From the NCBI GenBank assembly GCA_946481265.1, contig CAMLNE010000226.1, positions 1 to 7,122 on the forward strand: a DNA stretch of 7,122 bases, read 5' to 3'. Origin of the DNA: an uncultured Panacagrimonas sp. GTDB taxonomy: Bacteria > Pseudomonadota > Gammaproteobacteria > Nevskiales > Nevskiaceae. The notes under the pieces were generated by a model. The model searched no databases, was not told where the DNA came from, and saw only the letters and a list, made by a program, of their open reading frames with translations. Numbering within the stretch: the first letter of the stretch is position 1; every line of letters begins with the position of its first letter. The translations under genes and the position numbers were made by a program. Shown here in pieces: positions 1-5,307 of the stretch.

Positions 1-85
1 GCCCTCTCCCCATGCGATGAAGCCGCATGGGGAGAGGGAGTTTCAGATCCTTTGCGTCCTTTCTTTTTCCTTTGCGCCTTCGCGG
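1..85 (+). repeat. 85-bp direct repeat, copy 1 (hairpin plus pyrimidine-rich tail)
   Basis: Bases 1-85 match 188-272 at 84 of 85 positions; the only difference is C81 versus T268. The unit starts with a perfect hairpin (left arm CCCTCTCCCCATGCG), then AGTTTCAGATC, then a tail of three CTTTGCG-type words separated by pyrimidines. The true left end may lie outside the window. Hairpin-bearing intergenic units of this kind resemble REP-like elements of Proteobacteria; no transposase of the RAYT type is present here. The tail is a third, less complete member of the CGCAAAGG family described at 237-290. Confidence 0.9.
2..38. repeat. Perfect 15-bp hairpin, copy 1
   Basis: The arms are CCCTCTCCCCATGCG (2-16) and CGCATGGGGAGAGGG (24-38), with a 7-base loop ATGAAGC. 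They are exactly complementary. The hairpin would form in RNA from either strand. There is no T-run directly after it on either strand, so it is not a textbook intrinsic terminator. It could protect 3' ends or mark a REP-like element. Confidence 0.85.
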
Positions 86-117
86 GTCTCCCTCTCCCCG
101 TGTGCTGTTCACGCCGG
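74..117 (+). repeat. 44-bp direct repeat, copy 1
   Basis: Bases 74-117 are identical to 3609-3652, 44 of 44 positions. Allowing one mismatch, the match reaches left to 69. The block contains CCCTCTCCCC (90-99) and TGTGCTGTTCACGCCGG. In this copy, but not at 3609-3652, CCCTCTCCCC can pair with GGGGCGAGGG at 126-135 with one mismatch. This looks like a decayed relative of the perfect hairpin in the 85-bp unit. Confidence 0.9.
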
Positions 118-187
118 AAAGGGCCGGGGCGAGGGGCGTCGCGGGTCGGACAGAGCGCTGCCGGGATGGTGGCCGCTCCTCACCCCA

Positions 188-272
188 GCCCTCTCCCCAT
201 GCGATGAAGCCGCATGGGGAGAGGGAGTTTCAGATCCTTTGCGTCCTTTCTTTTTCCTTTGCGCCTTTGCGG
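188..272 (+). repeat. 85-bp direct repeat, copy 2
   Basis: This is the second copy of the unit at 1-85, with one mismatch. It is preceded by CTCACCCCA (180-187), a sequence often seen next to CCCTCTCCCC in REP-like elements. It lies about 100 bases downstream of the DUF748 stop codon, with its hairpin at 189-225. The near identity of the two copies, 187 bases apart, points to recent duplication or to homogenisation by gene conversion. Confidence 0.9.
189..225. repeat. Perfect 15-bp hairpin, copy 2
   Basis: Same arms and loop as the hairpin at 2-38, with arms at 189-203 and 211-225. It is the first strong hairpin a transcript leaving the DUF748 gene would meet, about 150 bases past the stop codon. 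It lacks a following U-run on the minus strand, so a terminator role is only possible. Confidence 0.85.
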
Positions 273-290
273 TAAAGATCTTTGGGCTCG
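237..290 (-). repeat. CGCAAAGG-family repeat, left inverted copy
   Basis: Read on the minus strand, 273-237 begins ACCGCAAAGGCGCAAAGG and agrees with 3516-3552 (plus strand) at 35 of 37 positions. Including the adjacent palindrome the match extends to 290/3499, with about 47 of 54 positions equal. The unit holds GCAAAGG-type words, two of them 8 bases apart. The same tail occurs at 50-86. The element is short and dispersed, with no coding capacity. Confidence 0.85.
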
Positions 291-372
291 GAAGCGGACG
301 CGCCGGTGCGCACGCGCTGCGCGCTTTGCACACCCTACGTTCTGCACCCTGCCTTGCCGGCTACGAAAAGCA

Positions 373-3327
373 TCACTGCAGCTTCAGCTCCATGCGCACC
401 TGGCCGTCGTCGTCGAGCGTGCCGGCACGGCGCGAGGTGAGAAAGATGCGTTCCGCGGCCAGATCCGGCTGCGCGAGCAGGGTGGCCTGCACCTTGCGCG
501 CGCGCTCGGCGGCCAGCGCTTCGAGTGCCGCGGCATCGGGCTGCAGCGTTGCCAGCAGTGCCTGTTCGAGCCAGGCGATGCGGGCGGCGTCACGCGCGGC
601 GCGATCGGCGTCCGGCGGATCCGGCGGATACTCGGGCCAGGCATCCAGGCGCTTCTTGTACAGGTCCGCCAGCGCATCGAGCCGGTCATCCCCGGCGTCC
701 GACGCGGCAGCCAGCGCCTCGGCCAGCGCGGCCCGGCCCAGGGCATCGACATCGGCCTGCTCGGCCAGCGCATAGGGCACGTCGAGCTTGAGCTGCGGGC
801 GTTCGACCAGGGCGTGCGCCAGCTGCTCGAGCTTGGCCGCCTGCTCTGCATCGAGCGTGGCCTGTCCGGGCGCGAAGGCCACGAACTGCATCTCCTCGCC
901 GCCGCCGAACATCGCGCCCAGCGCCGCGAACGGCGCGGTCACGGCCTTGGTCAGCACATTGACGAACACCTTCCACACCAGCGGCGCGACGCGGAAGGTC
1001 GGATCGTCGAGGTTGCCGCTGACCGGCAGGTTCAGGTCGATGGTGCCGTGGCGGTCCTTGAGCAGGGCCACCGCGAGCTTGATCGGCAGCGGCACCGCGT
1101 CCTTGGAGCCGGTGGCCTCGCCGAACTCGAGCTGGTCGACGATCACCTGGTGCTCGGCCTGCAGCGCGCGCTTCTCGATGCGGTACTTCAGCTCGGTGCT
1201 CAGCTTGCCCTTGGTGATGTTGTAGCCCGCGAAGCGCCCCGAATACGGGTTGAAGCGGACCAGGTCCATGTTGCGGAAACTCAGCGCGATCGTGGTGTCG
1301 CGGTCGTAGGCGAAGGGGATCAGCTCACCCTGGATCAGCACCGGCGAGAATTCGTCGACCTGGCCCTTGAGCTCGACCTTGGCACTGGCATCCGGCTGCG
1401 TGGACAGGCCGTCGATGCGGCCGTGCAGCTTCTGGATCGCGGCCGCGAAGGCGGGCTCGATGGAGCGGTCGGCGAAGTCGAGCGTGCCGCCTTCCACGCG
1501 CAGGGTCTTGAGCTTCACGGCGAGCGCCGGTGCGGCGTCCTTCGCGGGCGGCGGCGCCGGTGCGGGCTCGGCCGCGGCGGCTGCGCCCTGCCCTGCACCC
1601 GGCGGCGCGAACGCCGTGGCCAGGTTGACCTGGCGTTCCGGCGTGATCTCCACGCGCGCACGCGGCGCGACCAGGTCCACGCGCGCGATGTCCAGCCGCT
1701 GGCGCTGCTGCGCGTAGGCGATGCCGGCGATGCGCAGCTCGCGCCAGCCGAGCAGCTCGCGCTTCTGCGCGGGATCGCGCAGCACCAGGTCGGCGAGCTG
1801 CGCCTTGCCGTCGAAATCCAGTCGCGCCGGCTCCTGGGCCCAGTCCACCGTGCCCTGCACACCGAGCTGCGCGGACTTGAGCTCGATGCCGACGTGCGGC
1901 GCCAGGTAGGGCTGCAGCAGCGACAGGTCCAGGCGCTGGAGGTCGAGCTCGATCTTCGCGGCCAGCGGCTGCAGGCTCAGCGTGCCGTGGCCGTCGAGGC
2001 GCCCCTTCCCGCCGATGCCCAGGCCGGTCTTGAGCGTGACCGGTTCGGCGAAGTCGCTGGCCAGCGCGCCGAGCTCGATATCCAGCGGCGCCAGGTCCAG
2101 GCGCACCGCCGGCGCGACGGCGCGATCCTCGGCCTCGATCTTCGCGGCGTGCACGCGCAGCCCGCCCAGGGTCGCGCGCCACGCCGCCTCGGGCGCTGTC
2201 GACGGCGCCGCGCCGTCCGGCGTCGGCGTTGCGTCGGCGGCCTTTGCCGACGGCGGGGTGGCCTTTTCCGCTGCCGCGGGTGCCGGCTTCGAGGGCGCGA
2301 CCAGCTTGGCCAGGTTCAGGCTGCCATCCGCCTCACGCCGCAGCCTGGCGTGCAGGCCGCGGATGTCGACGCCGCCGACGCTGGCCTCGCGACCGGCCAG
2401 CGAGACCGCGATGTCCGCCAGCGCGATCTCGTCGACGGACAGGCTGGGCTGCGCCTCGCCTGCGCCGAACTCGGCCAGCGCCAGGTCGCGCACCGTCAGC
2501 GCCGGCAGCTTCACTTCCAGCGCCAGCGCCGGATCCAGGCTCAGCCGGTATTCGCCCGCGGTTTCGGCGACGCCGGACAGCAGGCGCAGCGGCAGCATGT
2601 CCTGCAGGTAGGCGGTCGCGGTCGAGGCCTGCGCGTTCTGGATCGAGAAGTGGCCGTTCGAGCCGAGCGGCTGCACGGTGAACTCGCCGGACCAGTCGAT
2701 GCGCTCGCCGGTGCTGGCGGCGCCGCTGAAGCGGTAGACGTTGGCGTGGCCCAGCGCCGTGCGGAAGTCATGCAGCGTGAAGCTCACCGGCTGCAGCTCG
2801 GTGGCGAAGGGCTCGGGACGGCTGCGGTCCTCGATACCCACGCGGCCCCCGCTGACCGTCAGCTCGTCGATCCGCAGATGCGGAATCGTGGCCGCGGCCT
2901 GCGCCTCGGGTTCCGGCTCGGGCGCGGCGGCCGGCGGCGCCAGCCGCGCCAGGTTCACCTTGCCATCGGGTTCGACCACCAGCGCCACGTCCGGCGCATC
3001 CAGGCGCAGGTAGCGCAGCACCGCCCCGCCCTCGCGGATCGAACTCCACAGTTCCAGGTCCACGGCCAGCGTACCGAAGCCCAGCAGCGGCGCCCCGTCG
3101 GCCTCGCTCAGCCGCAACTGCTCGAACTGTGCCTGCAGCTTGAACGGCTGGAAGAGGATCGGCCCCAGTTCGACGCGATGGCCGAGCTTCTGGACCTGCG
3201 CGCGGATCAGGTGGTCGGCCAGCCGCGGCACCCCGTAGAACCCGAACAGGGTGTAGGCGAGCACGAGCAGGACGGTCAGCGCCAGCGTGATCCAGAGACG
3301 ACGCGAACGCATCCAGGCTGGGGACAT
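373..3327 (-). CDS. DUF748 / AsmA-like membrane-anchored periplasmic protein
   Basis: Encodes 984 residues from the ATG at 3327. A GTG at 3378 would add 17 residues and an ATG at 3312 would remove 5; no start has a good Shine-Dalgarno. I prefer 3327 because it places a short basic stretch before one membrane helix (about 11-33). The rest should be periplasmic. The layout repeats: blocks end in NLARL (125-129), NLAKL (338-342) and NLATAF (568-573). Each is followed by an Ala/Pro-rich linker (130-146, 343-381, 574-601) and a new block opening LRI/LRV with an (E/A)DR(S/A) motif (165-169, 399-403, 618-622). LPVSGNLDDPTF (767-778) is typical of the AsmA/DUF748 C-terminal region. From about 815 an OmpA-like segment begins FVAFAPG and ends near LAAERARKVQATLL. 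Relatives such as AsmA, YdbH and TamB act in envelope lipid homeostasis or transport; that role here is inference. Repeats flank the gene on both sides. Confidence 0.88.
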   Translation of the reverse strand: MSPAWMRSRRLWITLALTVLLVLAYTLFGFYGVPRLADHLIRAQVQKLGHRVELGPILFQPFKLQAQFEQLRLSEADGAPLLGFGTLAVDLELWSSIREGGAVLRYLRLDAPDVALVVEPDGKVNLARLAPPAAAPEPEPEAQAAATIPHLRIDELTVSGGRVGIEDRSRPEPFATELQPVSFTLHDFRTALGHANVYRFSGAASTGERIDWSGEFTVQPLGSNGHFSIQNAQASTATAYLQDMLPLRLLSGVAETAGEYRLSLDPALALEVKLPALTVRDLALAEFGAGEAQPSLSVDEIALADIAVSLAGREASVGGVDIRGLHARLRREADGSLNLAKLVAPSKPAPAAAEKATPPSAKAADATPTPDGAAPSTAPEAAWRATLGGLRVHAAKIEAEDRAVAPAVRLDLAPLDIELGALASDFAEPVTLKTGLGIGGKGRLDGHGTLSLQPLAAKIELDLQRLDLSLLQPYLAPHVGIELKSAQLGVQGTVDWAQEPARLDFDGKAQLADLVLRDPAQKRELLGWRELRIAGIAYAQQRQRLDIARVDLVAPRARVEITPERQVNLATAFAPPGAGQGAAAAAEPAPAPPPAKDAAPALAVKLKTLRVEGGTLDFADRSIEPAFAAAIQKLHGRIDGLSTQPDASAKVELKGQVDEFSPVLIQGELIPFAYDRDTTIALSFRNMDLVRFNPYSGRFAGYNITKGKLSTELKYRIEKRALQAEHQVIVDQLEFGEATGSKDAVPLPIKLAVALLKDRHGTIDLNLPVSGNLDDPTFRVAPLVWKVFVNVLTKAVTAPFAALGAMFGGGEEMQFVAFAPGQATLDAEQAAKLEQLAHALVERPQLKLDVPYALAEQADVDALGRAALAEALAAASDAGDDRLDALADLYKKRLDAWPEYPPDPPDADRAARDAARIAWLEQALLATLQPDAAALEALAAERARKVQATLLAQPDLAAERIFLTSRRAGTLDDDGQVRMELKLQ

Positions 3328-3471
3328 TCGGCTCGAGCGGTGCGGTGGGAGGACGGGCGCGACTCTCGCAGCGGCCACGCGCGCGCGTCAATCCAATACG
3401 CCGCCGGGCGCGCAAGGCGTAGGGCAAGGGCGTAGCAAAGCGAAGCGTGCGCACCAGGCGGGCGGGAATGA

Positions 3472-3497
3472 TGCGCATGCGAACGGTGCGCATGCGA
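3472..3497. promoter_or_regulatory. Two 11-bp direct repeats upstream of DUF748 (possible operator)
   Basis: TGCGCATGCGA occurs at 3472-3482 and again at 3487-3497, a spacing of 15 bases. Each copy contains the palindrome GCATGC. The palindrome GTGCGCAC lies nearby at 3447-3454. They sit about 145-170 bases upstream of the preferred DUF748 start. Repeated sites upstream of a gene can bind a regulator, but the 15-base period is not one helical turn and no regulator is known here, so this is a weak suggestion. Confidence 0.2.
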
Positions 3498-3498
3498 T

Positions 3499-3552
3499 CG
3501 ACCCGAAAAATTTTCACCGCAAAGGCGCAAAGGAAAAAGAGAGGTCGCAAAG
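3499..3552 (+). repeat. CGCAAAGG-family repeat, right inverted copy
   Basis: Bases 3516-3552 begin ACCGCAAAGGCGCAAAGG and continue with an A/G-rich stretch and a third GCAAAG word. They match the minus strand of 273-237 at 35 of 37 positions. Just to the left is GAAAAATTTTC (3505-3515), a palindrome at the same place as AAAGATCTTT in the left copy. The two copies thus form inverted repeats on either side of the DUF748 gene, about 3.2 kb apart. Confidence 0.85.
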
Positions 3553-3608
3553 ACTTATGTATGGCTCTGGGGGCTGTGCTGTTCACGGCGGGGAGCTCTG
3601 TGGCCTTC

Positions 3609-3652
3609 GCGCCTTCGCGGGTCTCCCTCTCCCCGTGTGCTGTTCACGCCGG
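3609..3652 (+). repeat. 44-bp direct repeat, copy 2
   Basis: Identical to 74-117 over all 44 bases and in the same orientation, although the neighbouring CGCAAAGG unit is inverted relative to the left border. The flanks diverge at once on the right (base 3653). A shorter 13-bp echo, TGTGCTGTTCACG, stands at 3575-3587, with a second match inside this block at 3636-3648. Confidence 0.9.
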
Positions 3653-3798
3653 TGGTTGAAGGGGCCAGGCTCTGGGGTAAAGGTCAAAGGGCGCAGGAGG
3701 GCGAGCGTGGTTCACGGCCAGCGCGAACAAAACCCGGTTCGGCGCATTCGCGCGTGACTCGGACAGGGTGCTGCGTGAGCGCGGGCGACTCTCGCCGC

Positions 3799-3813
3799 GC
3801 CGGCGTGGCCGGC
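3799..3813. terminator. Short GC hairpin after the Rieske gene (weak terminator candidate)
   Basis: GCCGGC, GTG, GCCGGC gives a 6-bp stem with a 3-base loop, about 50 bases past the Rieske stop codon. There is no T-run after it on the minus strand, and 6-bp GC stems are common by chance in DNA this rich in G+C. It is recorded only as the best hairpin close to this gene end. Confidence 0.15.
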
Positions 3814-3863
3814 TCCGCGCGGTCGACGACACGTGCAGCGGCGAGCCCGTCGGGCGAGCCGGG

Positions 3864-5069
3864 CTAAGCCCCGCCGATGGCCCCGCCCTGCATCGCGAGA
3901 TCGATCTGCCGGTGGAAGTTGCCGAGCAGGCACTCGAGCCGACCGAAGGTGACGTGCTGATTGGCACCACTGGCCAAACCTTCCTGGATCCCCTCGGCCG
4001 CGTAGAGATCTTCCTTCTGGAAGACCGTCTGTTCGAGCAGCCTCATGGTCTTCTCCCAGTGCGGCGTCCAGGCGGGTGTGCTCTTCGCGCGCGGGATCAG
4101 CATCGCATGCGACCACCGCGTGCGGCCCGGCGCGATCGGCCACAGGGACAGCGTGCTCACGTAGTCGGGATGCACCACGACGATCATGTTGGGGAACACC
4201 AGATGCGTGTAGGTCCAGAGGTCGCGCACGCGTCGCGGATCCTCCGACCACGCCGGCTCGGTCTGCGTGCCCCGTCGCGCGACGACCATGCGTTCGTGCG
4301 GACCGTACAGATCCCAGTTCGCCTGCGAGTCGAGGAAGAACGGATAGATCGAATCCCGGTGCAGCACGCGGATATGGTAGACCTCGATGAAGGCCTCGAT
4401 CACGAGCTTCCAGTTGCAGTTGCGCTCGGATTCGAAGCGCTTGAACAGGACCGAATCCGGCAGCCCGAACCATTCGAGATCGTCCGCCACCGGGCCCAGC
4501 CAGGCATCCGCGTCGAAGCTGGCGCCGACCTTCGGCACGCCCCAGATCATGCCGCCGCGCTCGGCCACCGGAAACCGCGGCAGGTCGAAGTCGGCGCGTT
4601 CGATGCCCTCGAAGGTCTCCTCGAGCGGGATGTTGCGCAGGCGACCATCGAGTTCGTAGGTCCAGCCGTGGTAGGGGCAGGACAGCGTGCGCCGCGAACA
4701 GGCGCGCTCTTCGACCAGGCGCATGCCGCGATGCCGGCACACGTTCACGAGCCCGTGCAGCTTGCCTGCGCCGTCGCGCACGACGAGCAAGGGCAGGCCG
4801 GTGGCGTCGAAGCGCATGACCGACCCGGGTGCCGCCACCTCCGACACGTGACCCAGACACAGCGGCCGATCGCTGAACAGGTGCCGTCGCTCGCGCGCGA
4901 ACCAGTCCTCGTCGAGGTAGCGCGACACCGGCACCTGGACGTTGCGGTCGCCCTGCTTGCGCCGACCGAGGCGCACGTTCTCCGCGAGCTGTTCGGCGAG
5001 CGTGCGCAGCGACACGTGGCCCGCGCCGGGTCGCGGGATGTTGCCGGGAACCGCGCCCTCGTCTGGCAT
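3864..5069 (-). CDS. Rieske-type aromatic ring-hydroxylating oxygenase, alpha subunit
   Basis: A complete 401-residue protein from ATG to TAG, of normal length for the family. It should be cytoplasmic, with no signal peptide. The N-terminal Rieske domain (about 45-165) binds a [2Fe-2S] cluster through C111-x-H113 and C131-x2-H134, inside CRHRG and CPYHGW. The C-terminal SRPBCC-fold catalytic domain (about 190-390) has NWKLVIEAFIEVYHIRVLH (219-237). H232 and H237 should bind the mononuclear iron, with D354 (or E353) as the third ligand. E229 is the likely acid linking the two metal centres between subunits. Such enzymes hydroxylate or demethylate aromatic or quaternary-amine substrates using electrons from a separate reductase, and none is encoded nearby. 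The substrate cannot be named. AGCGG-like purines stand 5 bases before the ATG, a weak ribosome site. The stop of aceE lies 238 bases upstream on the same strand. Confidence 0.93.
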   Translation of the reverse strand: MPDEGAVPGNIPRPGAGHVSLRTLAEQLAENVRLGRRKQGDRNVQVPVSRYLDEDWFARERRHLFSDRPLCLGHVSEVAAPGSVMRFDATGLPLLVVRDGAGKLHGLVNVCRHRGMRLVEERACSRRTLSCPYHGWTYELDGRLRNIPLEETFEGIERADFDLPRFPVAERGGMIWGVPKVGASFDADAWLGPVADDLEWFGLPDSVLFKRFESERNCNWKLVIEAFIEVYHIRVLHRDSIYPFFLDSQANWDLYGPHERMVVARRGTQTEPAWSEDPRRVRDLWTYTHLVFPNMIVVVHPDYVSTLSLWPIAPGRTRWSHAMLIPRAKSTPAWTPHWEKTMRLLEQTVFQKEDLYAAEGIQEGLASGANQHVTFGRLECLLGNFHRQIDLAMQGGAIGGA

Positions 5070-5121
5070 CTTGACCGCTCGTTCGGAGATCGCGGATCAA
5101 GGCTACACCCGCCCCATCACG

Positions 5122-5138
5122 ACCGGAACCGGTGCACC
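5122..5138. promoter_or_regulatory. Overlapping palindromes upstream of the Rieske gene (possible operator)
   Basis: ACCGGAACCGGT (5122-5133) is an inverted repeat with 5-bp arms and a 2-base centre. It overlaps GGTGCACC (5131-5138), a perfect 8-bp palindrome. They lie 53-69 bases upstream of the Rieske start codon, where a regulator could act. I see no convincing -35/-10 pair around them. Palindromes built of CCGG arise easily in GC-rich DNA, so confidence is low. Confidence 0.2.
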
Positions 5139-5195
5139 TCTCCAAGCCCAGCCCTCTTCCCGCGACCGAAGTCCTGGGGTCGGCCGCCTCACCCG

Positions 5196-5215
5196 CCCCG
5201 GCGGCGCCGCCTGGG
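5196..5215. other. GC-rich palindrome in the aceE 3' gap
   Basis: GGCGGCGCCGCC (5200-5211) is self-complementary, and the pairing can continue past one bulged base as CCC with GGG. It lies about 93 bases after the aceE stop codon. In RNA it could fold into a small stem once a few central bases open as a loop. No U-run follows, so I do not call it a terminator. Confidence 0.25.
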
Positions 5216-5307
5216 CCGCGATCTAACGACCGCACACGCGCCCCGCACAGCGACGACGTCCGGCGGCCTGCATCCGGCGGGCACCAGAAGCGCGGACTTC
5301 GCATGGA

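Larger units (their letters stand above)
1..372. other. Gene-free, repeat-rich border downstream of the DUF748 gene
   Basis: No protein gene is supportable in this stretch. It begins inside, or exactly at, an 85-bp repeat unit (1-85), continues with a 44-bp block seen again at 3609-3652, has about 50 bases of unremarkable GC-rich sequence (137-187), and then a second 85-bp unit (188-272) followed by the palindrome AAAGATCTTT (274-283). The remaining 90 bases up to the DUF748 stop codon hold nothing I recognise. Short open frames here run through the repeats in several frames and have no ribosome binding site or family resemblance. The repeats may serve as a 3' boundary for the DUF748 transcript, but no uridine tract follows the hairpins. 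Confidence 0.7.
3328..3863. other. Intergenic region between the Rieske gene and the DUF748 gene
   Basis: No protein gene is supportable. Going with transcription (right to left), it holds a short GC hairpin (3799-3813), unremarkable sequence, a 44-bp repeat (3609-3652), a partial echo TGTGCTGTTCACG (3575-3587), a CGCAAAGG-type repeat (3499-3552) and two 11-bp direct repeats (3472-3497). It then runs GC-rich into the DUF748 start. If DUF748 is transcribed on its own, its promoter should lie here, but I cannot identify convincing -35 and -10 boxes. Short open frames in this region cross the repeats and look spurious. Confidence 0.65.

Noticed and set aside
189..225. Intrinsic terminator of the DUF748 transcript.
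   Set aside because: The stem is strong, but no run of T follows on the minus strand and it lies about 150 bases after the stop codon; it is listed as a repeat hairpin instead.
1..272. Possible CRISPR array because of repeated units with hairpins.
   Set aside because: Only two 85-bp copies separated by about 100 bases that themselves contain other repeats; no regular short repeats with unique spacers and no cas genes.
17..775. Small plus-strand genes across the left repeats.
   Set aside because: They are translations of repeat sequence followed by antisense of the DUF748 3' end; starts repeat in both copies of the unit and lack ribosome sites.
214..3435. A very long open frame (about 1070 codons) on the plus strand opposite the DUF748 gene.
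   Set aside because: Its product is rich in Arg, Gln, Gly and Leu without domain features, and it runs through the repeats at 214-290. The minus-strand frame has a membrane helix, family motifs and sensible composition, so the plus frame is a GC-driven shadow.
237..3552. An insertion sequence or transposon carrying the DUF748 gene between inverted repeats.
   Set aside because: No transposase or recombinase, no target duplication found, and one repeat also occurs a second time outside the supposed ends (50-86).
3712..5304. Long minus-strand open frame of about 530 codons overlapping the Rieske gene in another frame.
   Set aside because: Arg/Gly/Ala-rich translation without motifs; the overlapping 401-residue frame has all the Rieske and iron ligands.
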